64,000 nt of DNA, from contig JAEWFD010000024.1 of the NCBI GenBank assembly GCA_023388995.1, forward strand, positions 1 to 64,000, written 5' to 3'. Origin of the DNA: Bacillota bacterium (lineage in GTDB: Bacteria; Bacillota_I; Bacilli_A; Erysipelotrichales; Erysipelotrichaceae). Shown piece after piece: positions 24,499 to 32,422 of the stretch. Position 1 is the stretch's first letter; each line of letters begins with the position of its first letter. The notes under the pieces are model-generated. The model did not search any database. It was given only the letters and a program-made list of their open reading frames with translations, and had not been told where the DNA came from. A program made the translations under genes and the position numbers.

Positions 24499-25095
24499 AT
24501 GCTGCATAATTTAGTAAATTTGCCCAAAACCAAACGCGGAGAGCAAACTCTGGAGAAGATTGCCAGGGCAGCTGAACAAACATTTGGGAGTAAGGGATAT
24601 TACCACACCTCCATCAATGATATTGCAACCGCTGCGAATGTAGCACCTGGTACGATCTATATTTATTTTAATGATAAGTATACATTGTACTGCTATTTGC
24701 TGCTGCAATACAGCCATGAAATCAGAAAGCATATTGCCCTGCGCACCAAGGAATGCAAGACCAGAGTTGAACAAGAAAAGTATGGTCTGATTGCGTTTTT
24801 GGAAACGATTCGGGAAAAACGTTATATGTACAATATTATCTGGGAATCTTTGTATATTGAGAAGCAGCTTTTTGTGGACTATTACGAAGAATTCTCGCAG
24901 AAATACGCAATCGGAATTGAAGATGCCCAGTCAAAAGGGGAAATGAAACAATATGATCCGACGCTTTTAGCCTATGTTCTGATGGGAGTATCCAACTTTG
25001 TCGGTTTAAAATATGTGATCTTTGAAGATGGTCATGATTTAGAAAAAATTGCCGAAGAAGTGATTGCAATGCTCCGGGATGGTATTTTCAAATAG
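24499..25095 (+). CDS. TetR/AcrR family transcriptional regulator
   Basis: The 198-residue regulator has the TetR helix-turn-helix at about residues 18-60: EKIARAAEQTFGSKGYYHTSINDIATAA, then VAPGTIYIYFNDKYTLYCYL. The C-terminal ligand domain is helical and resembles the FadR-type fatty-acyl-CoA-responsive branch in its general form. Its position between two hydrolase genes in the acyl-CoA locus makes it the likely repressor of the divergent operators at 14184 and 14326, with an acyl-CoA as the probable inducer. Both points are inference. The gene follows a 77-base gap and may have its own promoter. Confidence 0.9.
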   Translation: MLHNLVNLPKTKRGEQTLEKIARAAEQTFGSKGYYHTSINDIATAANVAPGTIYIYFNDKYTLYCYLLLQYSHEIRKHIALRTKECKTRVEQEKYGLIAFLETIREKRYMYNIIWESLYIEKQLFVDYYEEFSQKYAIGIEDAQSKGEMKQYDPTLLAYVLMGVSNFVGLKYVIFEDGHDLEKIAEEVIAMLRDGIFK

Positions 25096-25114
25096 GTGGT
25101 TGAAAACTTGCGGG

Positions 25115-25139
25115 TATAATTGTTTCATTTGATGAATCA
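25115..25139 (+). promoter_or_regulatory. -10 box and palindrome before hydrolase paralogue 2
   Basis: A consensus TATAAT (25115-25120) is followed by the palindrome TTCATTTGATGAA (25124-25136). The half-site ATGAATCA (25132-25139) is the same as the first half of the 16-mer operators at 14184 and 14326. No good -35 box is visible. It may be a third site for the same regulator. Confidence 0.4.
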
Positions 25140-25150
25140 AAGGAGAAACG

Positions 25151-25972
25151 ATGAGCAAGCTGAAAATTCAAGAGTATGAGATTTATTATGAAGTCAAAGG
25201 CAATGTGCATGCTGCGGAAACCATCGTCTTTCTGAATGGTGTTATGGCGTCTGCCAGCAGCTGGCATTATCAAATAAAAGCATTAGAGAAGCAGTACCGG
25301 ATTATTTGTCAGGATTTCAAAGGACAATTGCTGTCTGACAAACCGGCAGGACCATATACGTTTGCGCAACATGCTGCGGATGTGATCGCTTTGCTGGATC
25401 ATCTGGGACTCGAGAAGGTCCATCTTGCAGGAACATCATATGGTGGAGAAGTTGCGATGAAACTGGCAATCCTATATCCGGCCCGAGTCAAAACAATCAC
25501 TGTGATTGATTCGGTGAGTGAACTGGATGAACTTTTGAAAGCCAATATTCATCATTGGAAGTCTTTGGCTTCCAAAGCCAAAACACCACAAACCAAAAAA
25601 GACTTTTTCTATGGCATGCTGCCAAGCATCTACGGTGCTTCTTTCGTAAAAGAGCAGCGTGCTCTTTTGGATGTTAGAGCAGAAGCCACGTCCAATATGG
25701 ATGATAGCTACTTTGAAGGTCAAATGCAGCTGTATGAAACTTTTTTGACAGATGTAATAATGACTGATGAACTGCATCATATTACTTGCCCTGCTTTGAT
25801 TGTGGTGGGTGAGAATGATTACTTGAAACCGGTCAAGTTCTCCCGGTTGATTCATGAAAAAATCAAGGACTCAGAATTTGTGATTGTTCCTAATTGCGGA
25901 CATGTCTTGATTTTTGAGAGGTATCAGGAATTGAACACCTTGCTTTTGGGTTTTATCGGAAAGCATGCTTAA
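25151..25972 (+). CDS. Alpha/beta hydrolase (paralogue 2)
   Basis: The 273-residue hydrolase has nucleophile Ser96 in AGTSYGGEVAMKLA, an acid in VVGENDYLKP, and His in PNCGHVLIFERY, the same spacing and the same GTSYGGEVA core as the protein at 23606. The two are paralogues that diverged strongly outside the catalytic motifs. It has its own AAAGGAGAAACG ribosome site and possibly its own promoter. Keeping two related hydrolases around one regulator suggests either two substrates or two steps of one pathway. It is the last gene of the locus before a hairpin. Confidence 0.8.
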   Translation: MSKLKIQEYEIYYEVKGNVHAAETIVFLNGVMASASSWHYQIKALEKQYRIICQDFKGQLLSDKPAGPYTFAQHAADVIALLDHLGLEKVHLAGTSYGGEVAMKLAILYPARVKTITVIDSVSELDELLKANIHHWKSLASKAKTPQTKKDFFYGMLPSIYGASFVKEQRALLDVRAEATSNMDDSYFEGQMQLYETFLTDVIMTDELHHITCPALIVVGENDYLKPVKFSRLIHEKIKDSEFVIVPNCGHVLIFERYQELNTLLLGFIGKHA

Positions 25973-25981
25973 ATGATAAAG

Positions 25982-26013
25982 ACCCTCCAGGATGACTGTC
26001 ATCTTTGGAGGGT
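25982..26013 (+). terminator. Hairpin ending the acyl-CoA locus
   Basis: ACCCTCCA (25982-25989) pairs with TGGAGGGT (26006-26013), and the stem extends inward. There is no good T tract on either strand, so termination may be partial. Confidence 0.5.
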
Positions 26014-26040
26014 TATCCATATTAAGGTATAGATTAACAA

Positions 26041-26069
26041 TTGCTTCTGAAACTATGATATGGGATAAT
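26041..26069 (+). promoter_or_regulatory. Probable promoter of the PRPP synthetase gene
   Basis: TTGCTT (26041-26046), 17 bases, GATAAT (26064-26069). The ATG is 40 bases downstream. Confidence 0.45.
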
Positions 26070-26109
26070 AACTAAGAAAAAGAAGTTGCATAGAAATGAG
26101 GATGTAGAA

Positions 26110-27243
26110 ATGAGCAAAGAAGAGGGTAATAACCTGCCGTATGGTTCAATAGGAATCATTGCACTGGAAAGCTGTCATGAGCTTGGCAAGAAAATCGATA
26201 AATATCTGCGCAATTGCAGAAAAGATGAACATGATTGTCCGGAAACGTACTTAATCTCAACGAAAGAAGTTCGCTTTTCAAATGGCGAAGGGAAAGTTCA
26301 GCTGGCCGAAACGGTACGGGGAAAAGATATTTATATTTTATGCGATGTGGGTAATTACAGCTGTACCTATCCGATGTTTGGCATGGAGCATCACAAAGGG
26401 CCGGATGAACATTTTCAGGATATCAAACGTGCCGTATCGGCTGTAGGCGGCAAAGCGCGCAGAGTCACTGTAATTATGCCGATGCTGTATGCCAGCAGGC
26501 AGCACCGCCGCAAGGGCAGGGAGTCCATGGATTGCGCAATTGCCTTACAGGAACTAGAGCGCTTAGGTGTGACTGATTTGTACTCCTTTGATGTCCATGA
26601 TCCAAATGTTCAAAACTCCGTTCCGCTGATGTCTTTTGAGAATTTATATCCTACCTCAGAAATTGTCCGTGCCTTCTTGCAAAAAGAACAAGATTTGATC
26701 ATCGACAAAGATCATATGCTGACGATCAGTCCGGATACCGGAGCGATGGATCGGGCGATCTATTATTCCAGTGTACTGGGATCAGACATCGGGATGTTTT
26801 ACAAGCGCAGAGATCATTCTTCTGTAGTAGACGGCAAAAATCCGATTGTACAGCATGAATACATAGGCCGTGATGTAGAGAATATGGATGTGTTGATTGT
26901 TGATGATATGATTGCTTCCGGTGAATCAGTGCTGGATATTGTGCTGGAACTGAAGAAACGGAAAGCAAATCGAATCTTTGTAGCTGCTACGTTTGCTTTG
27001 TTTACCGAAGGATTAACAAAATATCAGGAATTCTATGAAAAAGGTTTAATTAACAGAGTTTATTCTACCAATCTGACATATGTGGACCCAAAAATCAAGC
27101 AGGAACCTTGGTATCAGGAAGTAGATATGGCAAAATTCATCTGCAATATCATGGACTATATCAACAAGGATAAATCGATCAGCGGCTTAATCGATGCGAC
27201 GAAGAGTATCCAAAAAATCATGAAAGCAAAGCAGGAAGATTAA
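26110..27243 (+). CDS. prs: Ribose-phosphate pyrophosphokinase (long variant)
   Basis: The enzyme makes PRPP from ribose 5-phosphate and ATP for nucleotide, His and Trp synthesis. The frame opens at a TTG at 26086, but ATG at 26110 has GAGG eight bases upstream (377 residues). Landmarks: YASRQHRRKGRESMDC, FDVHDPNVQNSVP with the metal-binding His/Asp region, and the PRPP loop VLIVDDMIASGESVLD. It is about 60 residues longer than typical Prs, with an extended N-terminal region and a C-terminal tail, as in a clostridial variant class. It may therefore not be the only Prs in the genome. Confidence 0.88.
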   Translation: MSKEEGNNLPYGSIGIIALESCHELGKKIDKYLRNCRKDEHDCPETYLISTKEVRFSNGEGKVQLAETVRGKDIYILCDVGNYSCTYPMFGMEHHKGPDEHFQDIKRAVSAVGGKARRVTVIMPMLYASRQHRRKGRESMDCAIALQELERLGVTDLYSFDVHDPNVQNSVPLMSFENLYPTSEIVRAFLQKEQDLIIDKDHMLTISPDTGAMDRAIYYSSVLGSDIGMFYKRRDHSSVVDGKNPIVQHEYIGRDVENMDVLIVDDMIASGESVLDIVLELKKRKANRIFVAATFALFTEGLTKYQEFYEKGLINRVYSTNLTYVDPKIKQEPWYQEVDMAKFICNIMDYINKDKSISGLIDATKSIQKIMKAKQED

Positions 27244-27261
27244 TTTCCGTAATCCTTGCAA

Positions 27262-27306
27262 AAGAAAAGCTGTAGCTGTATGCTGATGCATAGGCTACGG
27301 CTTTTT
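27262..27306. terminator. Bidirectional terminator between prs and the unknown toroid-like gene
   Basis: AAAAGC-T-GTAGC on the left pairs with GCTAC-G-GCTTTT on the right, with T tracts in both directions, between two convergent genes. Confidence 0.75.
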
Positions 27307-27318
27307 AGTTCTTCAGTA

Positions 27319-28218
27319 TTATAGCGCTTCGTGAAAAAGGGATTCAGTAGATGGCATATTGCGGTACTTTTCTGCCAGCAATGCATATAATGTGATCCAT
27401 TTATTGGGCTCACCGATTCTACCCACTTCAAAGTACGGAAAAGAGTTTTCCAGAATATACTTTCCTTCATGATTCTTTTTGCTGTCCAGCAATGCCAATG
27501 CTTTACTGCAATTAGGATGATTTGCACCGCCAATAACTGAAAGACCGTATATTGTCATTTGCAATCCTAGTTTCACATGATCAAAAGGGTAATAAGTTTC
27601 TGCCATTTCTGCAATAATTGCTTTGTCGTGATTGTCAGAATGAAATGCAACATAATGGTTTACATAAAAGTTTATCAATGATTGAAACTGCGGTAGAATA
27701 ACTCCGATCTTTTGCAATTCTGCCGCCAGTAAAAGATATGTTGTGGTTTGCCGGTAACATCCCATTTCCGGAAGCTTGGAATCATTTTTACGTTTGCCTT
27801 TATCCAAACAGCGGAATGAGCCATCCATACGGATGGCAGGAAATGTCGAAGATATAGCTTCTTGCACCCACGGATGTGTATAATATCCGAGTGCTGTCAG
27901 ATTTCTCAGCAACAGTATTTTGGCACACTTCATACTGGCGTTCATGCTCTTGCTAATACGTTCCATATAACAATCAATCATAACGTCATTCCGTGTTAAC
28001 CCAAATTCCGCAAGTGCGCAAAGCGCAGTAACATCGTCCCATGGTTTATTAAGTTTAAATCTATCCATAATTAAACCGACAGTATTTGATTGCAACAAGC
28101 TGTCATAGGTTTTCAGCACTTCCGGATCATCTTTTGGTTTATTTAAAAGCTCTGTCAGTGTACGGTATTTCACTTCCGGATTTTCATCCTCAAGAAGCCA
28201 ATCGATTAAGTGATTCAT
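27319..28218 (-). CDS. Uncharacterised protein with an alpha-toroid (prenyltransferase/terpenoid cyclase-like) look
   Basis: The frame opens at 28320. The ATG at 28218 (299 residues, MNHLIDWLLEDENPEVKYRT) with a modest AAAGGT site is the better start because the upstream part is basic and atypical. The chain is all-helical with repeated short motifs such as NPEVKYRTLTELL, KPWDDVTALCALAEFG and GYYTHPWVQEAI. These recall alpha/alpha-toroid proteins of the squalene cyclase/prenyltransferase superfold. Several Cys/His (GCYRQTTTYL) are present, but I see no catalytic signature such as DXDD. Function unknown. It lies downstream of proBA on the same strand after a 114-base gap. Confidence 0.6.
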   Translation of the reverse strand: MNHLIDWLLEDENPEVKYRTLTELLNKPKDDPEVLKTYDSLLQSNTVGLIMDRFKLNKPWDDVTALCALAEFGLTRNDVMIDCYMERISKSMNASMKCAKILLLRNLTALGYYTHPWVQEAISSTFPAIRMDGSFRCLDKGKRKNDSKLPEMGCYRQTTTYLLLAAELQKIGVILPQFQSLINFYVNHYVAFHSDNHDKAIIAEMAETYYPFDHVKLGLQMTIYGLSVIGGANHPNCSKALALLDSKKNHEGKYILENSFPYFEVGRIGEPNKWITLYALLAEKYRNMPSTESLFHEAL

Positions 28219-28332
28219 TGTAGTACCTTTAGTTTCTATTTTCGTTAATAGCTGTTTTGTATTTCTTCTTGCAAAAGATTTTGTTTCTAACCAATGCTTG
28301 TTTATATGCAGGGATAGCAATGTGCATGCTGT

Positions 28333-29571
28333 TTAGCGGGTTTGCCCGTTACCCGAAACCAAGTACTTATAGGTTGTAAGTGCTTCAAGCCCCATCGGTC
28401 CGCGGGCATGTATTTTTTGGGTTGAGATGCCAATCTCACAGCCCAGGCCAAATTCAAAGCCATCGCTGAAGCGTGTTGAAGCATTCACGTAGACACAGGC
28501 AGCATCGACTTGATTCAAAAAAGCCTCAATATGAGCCGGAGTTTCGCTCACAATGCATTCTGAATGCTTGGTTCCAAACCGGTTGATATGATCGATCGCT
28601 TCCTGAAGCTGGGACACTACCTTGATACTTAGGGCGTAATCCAGAAATTCAGCTGCGTATAGATCATCATTTGCATCTTCGCAAGAGATGATCTGTTTTG
28701 TTTTTGCACAGCCATAATATTTCATTGGATATGACTGCAATGACGTAAGCAAAGAGGGCAGAAAATTTGGCGTAACCGCTTCATGAACGATCAAAGACTC
28801 TATCGCATTGCAGACGGAGATACGGCTTGTCTTCGCATTCTTGACGATTGCCAGTGCCATCTCCAAGTTTGCGCTGCTATCTACATACACGTGATTATTG
28901 CCGGTTCCTGTTTCAAGCACCGGTACTTTTGAGTTTTCTACAACATTGCGAATCAGTCCGGCCCCACCGCGCGGAATCAAGACATCCACAAGACCATGCA
29001 TCTGCATCAACTCTGTAACGTATTTGCGATCCGGGTCCGTAAATAGCTGAACACAATTTGGATCAAGCTGGCATTCCCGCAATGCTTGCTGGATAATTGC
29101 TGCTAAAGCAATATTAGTCTGCAATGTTTCCTTGCCGCCCCGCAGCAATACGGCATTGCCTGCTTTGATGCATAGCACAGCTGCGTCGACTGTAACATTA
29201 GGGCGTGATTCATAAATCATGCCGATAACACCTAAAGGAACACTGACCTTTTTGATTTGCAGACCATTCGGGCGAGTTTGCTCGCTCAAAGATGCTCCAA
29301 TCGGATCAGGCAGCATCGCAACCTTTGCGATGCCTTCTTGCATCTCTTTTAAACGACTTGGCGTTACTTGCATGCGATCGATCATTGCTGCAAAAAGACC
29401 AGCTTCTTGAGCCTGCTTGACATCAATCTGATTCGCACGAAGAACAGCATCCTGCTGTTCTTCCAATAGACTTGCAATGCGATACAAGCAATCATTTTTT
29501 TGTTCGTTGGAAGCAAGCGCCAATTCCATTGCTGCGGCTCTTGCTGCTGCTGCCATTGCATATAAATTCAT
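28333..29571 (-). CDS. proA: Gamma-glutamyl phosphate reductase
   Basis: ProA reduces gamma-glutamyl phosphate to glutamate semialdehyde, the second step of proline synthesis. The product (412 residues from ATG 29571; a GTG at 29580 overlapping the proB stop is also possible) shows GVIGMIYESRPNVTVDAAVLCIKAGNAVLLRGGKE, the LIPRGGAGLI segment, the nucleophilic Cys in KTSRISVCNAIESL, and RFGTKHSECI. The C-terminus, GPMGLEALTTYKYL, is typical. It is cotranscribed with proB. No proC is seen in the window. Confidence 0.96.
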   Translation of the reverse strand: MNLYAMAAAARAAAMELALASNEQKNDCLYRIASLLEEQQDAVLRANQIDVKQAQEAGLFAAMIDRMQVTPSRLKEMQEGIAKVAMLPDPIGASLSEQTRPNGLQIKKVSVPLGVIGMIYESRPNVTVDAAVLCIKAGNAVLLRGGKETLQTNIALAAIIQQALRECQLDPNCVQLFTDPDRKYVTELMQMHGLVDVLIPRGGAGLIRNVVENSKVPVLETGTGNNHVYVDSSANLEMALAIVKNAKTSRISVCNAIESLIVHEAVTPNFLPSLLTSLQSYPMKYYGCAKTKQIISCEDANDDLYAAEFLDYALSIKVVSQLQEAIDHINRFGTKHSECIVSETPAHIEAFLNQVDAACVYVNASTRFSDGFEFGLGCEIGISTQKIHARGPMGLEALTTYKYLVSGNGQTR

Positions 29572-29576
29572 CGTTA

Positions 29577-30410
29577 TCACCCTATTCTAGTTCCGATATC
29601 TTTTCCTTCTAACACATCATACAGCAGCTCAGGATCTTCCCCGTGCATGATAATGGTACTGAAGCCATGAAGCAAGCCGTGTTTTGCTGCTTTCAACTTA
29701 GTTATCATACCGCCCGTACCCAAACTGGTACCTTCGCCTTTGGCCATTGCCAGCTCTTCTTCCGTAATGTCCGGTAAATATGGAATTCGCTTGGCATCCG
29801 GATTTGTGCGGGGATCATCGTCATAAAGCCCGTCAATATCACTGAGAATAATCAGCAAATCGCCATCCACAAGCTCACATACAATAGCAGATAACGTATC
29901 ATTGTCCCCGACAACAATCTCATCTACAGCAACGGTATCATTCTCGTTCACAATGGGAATCACTTTATATTTCAGTAATTTTTGGAAGGTATTGGTAATG
30001 TACGAGCGGCGATGTTCCAGTTCGATGGCATCTAATGTAAGCAGTACTTGAGCCGTTAAATGATTGTATTCCGCAAAATATTTGTCGTACAGATACATCA
30101 GTTCACACTGGCCTATCGCTGCACAAGCCTGCTTGCCGGCCAGATCGGATGGTTTTTTGGCTAAGCCTAGTTTGCCTACACCCATCCCAATAGCACCGCT
30201 GCTGACAACAATAATTTCTTTGCCTGCATTCTTCAAATCAGCGAGAACCTTAACGAATCGTTCCATCCGGCGGATATTGAGCTGCCCTGTGGGATGAGCA
30301 ATTGTTGCAGTCCCAATTTTAATGACAATGCGTGTTGCCTCAGATGGCAGTTTTCTAATTTCTTTATTGGCATGAGCGCCGTATATCATTTCATCTATGT
30401 ATTTCATCAT
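29577..30410 (-). CDS. proB: Glutamate 5-kinase, short form without PUA domain
   Basis: ProB phosphorylates glutamate to start proline synthesis and is normally feedback-inhibited by proline. The 277-residue product contains only the amino-acid-kinase domain: RIVIKIGTATIA, VSSGAIGMGVGKL, AAIGQCELM, NENDTVAVDEI, LIILSDIDGLYDDDPRTNP and GTGGMITKLKAA. The C-terminal PUA domain of E. coli-type enzymes (about 367 residues) is absent, as in several Gram-positive relatives. Translation probably begins at ATGATG after AAAGAGAAGA, after a non-canonical N-terminal extension of about 20 residues. The stop overlaps the possible GTG start of proA. Confidence 0.95.
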   Translation of the reverse strand: MMKYIDEMIYGAHANKEIRKLPSEATRIVIKIGTATIAHPTGQLNIRRMERFVKVLADLKNAGKEIIVVSSGAIGMGVGKLGLAKKPSDLAGKQACAAIGQCELMYLYDKYFAEYNHLTAQVLLTLDAIELEHRRSYITNTFQKLLKYKVIPIVNENDTVAVDEIVVGDNDTLSAIVCELVDGDLLIILSDIDGLYDDDPRTNPDAKRIPYLPDITEEELAMAKGEGTSLGTGGMITKLKAAKHGLLHGFSTIIMHGEDPELLYDVLEGKDIGTRIG

Positions 30411-30428
30411 TCTTCTCTTTCTATCTTG

Positions 30429-30905
30429 CTATATGCATAAAGGAGCGCAGGAAATGTGGTGCAGTCCCAGTAAATCACAGACTGCCAGCTCAAGCTGCAG
30501 CCCGATTTTACCACCGCTGACAATGATAGATTGTTGATCTGCTGCTGATTGATCAATATAGGTGGGAAACTGTTTTTTCATGCCAATGGGCGAACATCCT
30601 CCCCGAATGTAGCCAGTCACCTGCAGTAGATCCTTTACAGCAATCAGCTCTACATGTTTTTCGTTCAGGATGCGTGCAAAACCTTTCAAATCCAAGTTTC
30701 CGGCAACTGGAATCACGGCTACATAATATGCTTTGGAAGCGCCCTGAACAACTAATGTTTTGAACACTGTTTGCGGATCTTTGCCAATCTTATAGGCAAC
30801 TGTAACTCCGTCAACTGCTTCACCGCCAGATTCATAGGAATAGGTTTTATAAGAGATAGTATCCTTATCTAATATGCGCATCGCATTCGTTTTAGCTTCT
30901 TTCAT
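30429..30905 (-). CDS. ybaK: Cys-tRNA(Pro) deacylase YbaK/EbsC family
   Basis: The 158-residue protein belongs to the YbaK family, which hydrolyses Cys mischarged on tRNA-Pro. It begins TNAMRILD and shows AYKIGKDPQTVFKTLVV, the central VIPVAGNLDLKG, then the hallmark TGYIRGGCSPIGMKKQFPTY, and IIVSGGKIGLQLEL. It is 19 bases upstream of proB on the same strand, so prolyl-tRNA quality control and proline synthesis are likely cotranscribed. It is divergent from the MATE transporter gene. Confidence 0.93.
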   Translation of the reverse strand: MKEAKTNAMRILDKDTISYKTYSYESGGEAVDGVTVAYKIGKDPQTVFKTLVVQGASKAYYVAVIPVAGNLDLKGFARILNEKHVELIAVKDLLQVTGYIRGGCSPIGMKKQFPTYIDQSAADQQSIIVSGGKIGLQLELAVCDLLGLHHISCAPLCI

Positions 30906-30986
30906 AAATTCGCCTTCTTTTCTATCTAATCATAATATGAAAAAATTCGCTTGTTGTAAAGAAGCAAACTAGCAAACTGTATTTGG

Positions 30987-31015
30987 TTGAGCCTCTATGG
31001 AAACTATGGTAGAAT
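30987..31015 (+). promoter_or_regulatory. Probable promoter of the MATE transporter gene
   Basis: TTGAGC (30987-30992), 17 bases, TAGAAT (31010-31015), 33 bases before the ATG. Confidence 0.55.
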
Positions 31016-31048
31016 AGGAACATTGTGCAATAGGATTAGAGGGATAAC

Positions 31049-32377
31049 ATGCAAATTGATTTGACACAAGGGAATATCAGAAGATCATTGGTTCTATTCA
31101 GTCTGCCGATGATTTTAGGAAATTTGCTGCAGCAACTGTATAATGTCGCAGACACTTTGATTGTCGGTAAAACAATAGGGACTACAGCTTTATCAGCAGT
31201 TGGTTCTGCTTATGCTCTCATGGTATTGCTGACATCGATCATGCTGGGGCTTTGCATGGGGAGCGGTGTGGTGTTTGCGCAGCATTATGGTGCCCGGCGG
31301 ATAGATGACTTGAAACTGAGCATGGTAAATGCTTTTTTGTTTATTTTAGGAATAACGATTCTTCTTAACATTGTTTCTTTTTATCTTTTAGATCACTTTA
31401 TTATTTGGCTGCAAATACCGTTAGAAGCAGCTGCCCAAACCAAAGAATATTTATTTATCATTTTCTTTGACTTATTGGCAGTTTTCATATACAACTATTT
31501 CGCATCTGTTTTGCGCAGCATGGGAAACACCGTGGTTCCGTTGATTTTTCTCGCAATCGCAGCATTGTTGAACATAGTGCTGGATCTCTATCTGATTTTA
31601 GAATGGAATATGGGTGTCGGTGGTGCCGCATGGGCAACAGTAATTTCCCAGTATGTTTCAGCTATTTTGATTGTTATCTATTTTTTCCGAAAAGCTCAGT
31701 ACTTGCTGCCTGATAAACAACATCTGCGTTGGGATAGACAGGCATTGTCATTCATTATTTCCAATTCATCTCTGACTGCCATCCAGCAATCTATCATGAA
31801 CTTTGGAATCTTGATGATTCAAGGACTGGTGAACAGCTTTGGTTTCTATGTGAGTGCAGCCTTTGCGGCAGTAGTGAAGATTGATGGCTTTGCCTATATG
31901 CCTGCTCAAGACTTCGGCAATGCCTATGCAACCTTCATTGCGCAAAACTATGGTGCCGGCAGAAAGGATCGCATTGTTCAGGGAACTACAATAGCGCTGC
32001 AGATGTCGGTCATATTTTGCATCATTGCTTCTGCTTTTGTTTATTTCTTTGCGCAGCCTTTCATGCTCTTGTTTGTGAAAGCAAATGAAATTGCAGTAAT
32101 TGAGATTGGTGTGGGCTATTTGCGCATTGTGGGATTGTGTTATGTCGGAATCGGAATTCTTTTCTTGTTATATGGCTTTTATCGCGGGATTGGGAAATCA
32201 CAAATGTCGATTGTCCTGACAGTAATATCACTTGGAACACGGGTTGGGCTGGCATATTATCTATCTGCTATTCCCGGTATTGGTTTAGCGGGGATTTGGT
32301 GGGCAATTCCGATTGGCTGGGTATTGGCAGATATCATTGGATTGGCAGTATATCACTCCTTGAAACGAAAATGGTAA
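31049..32377 (+). CDS. MATE family efflux transporter
   Basis: The 442-residue protein has about twelve membrane helices and the MATE pattern: LVLFSLPMILGNLLQQLYNVADTLIVGKTIG in the first lobe, the MGSGVVFAQHYGA loop, SVLRSMGNTVVPLIFLAI and, in the second lobe, FAAVVKIDGFAYMPAQDFGNAYATFIAQNYGAG. It belongs to the DinF/VmrA-like Firmicute branch. Such proteins export cationic drugs or metabolites using Na+ or H+ gradients. The substrate is not predictable. A MerR-type regulator lies convergent, immediately downstream, and could control it, though MerR targets are usually divergent. Confidence 0.93.
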   Translation: MQIDLTQGNIRRSLVLFSLPMILGNLLQQLYNVADTLIVGKTIGTTALSAVGSAYALMVLLTSIMLGLCMGSGVVFAQHYGARRIDDLKLSMVNAFLFILGITILLNIVSFYLLDHFIIWLQIPLEAAAQTKEYLFIIFFDLLAVFIYNYFASVLRSMGNTVVPLIFLAIAALLNIVLDLYLILEWNMGVGGAAWATVISQYVSAILIVIYFFRKAQYLLPDKQHLRWDRQALSFIISNSSLTAIQQSIMNFGILMIQGLVNSFGFYVSAAFAAVVKIDGFAYMPAQDFGNAYATFIAQNYGAGRKDRIVQGTTIALQMSVIFCIIASAFVYFFAQPFMLLFVKANEIAVIEIGVGYLRIVGLCYVGIGILFLLYGFYRGIGKSQMSIVLTVISLGTRVGLAYYLSAIPGIGLAGIWWAIPIGWVLADIIGLAVYHSLKRKW

Positions 32378-32383
32378 GCCAGT

Positions 32384-32412
32384 AAAAAAGGCGATGAATG
32401 GATCGCCTTCCT
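32384..32412 (-). terminator. Terminator between the MATE and MerR genes
   Basis: AAGGCGAT (32388-32395) pairs with ATCGCCTT (32402-32409). On the minus strand a T tract follows, so it mainly serves the MerR gene. Confidence 0.75.
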
Positions 32413-32422
32413 AAATATAGTA

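Noticed and set aside
28219..28332. A further small gene between proA and the toroid-like gene
   Set aside because: No frame with a ribosome site and protein-like composition is seen in this gap.
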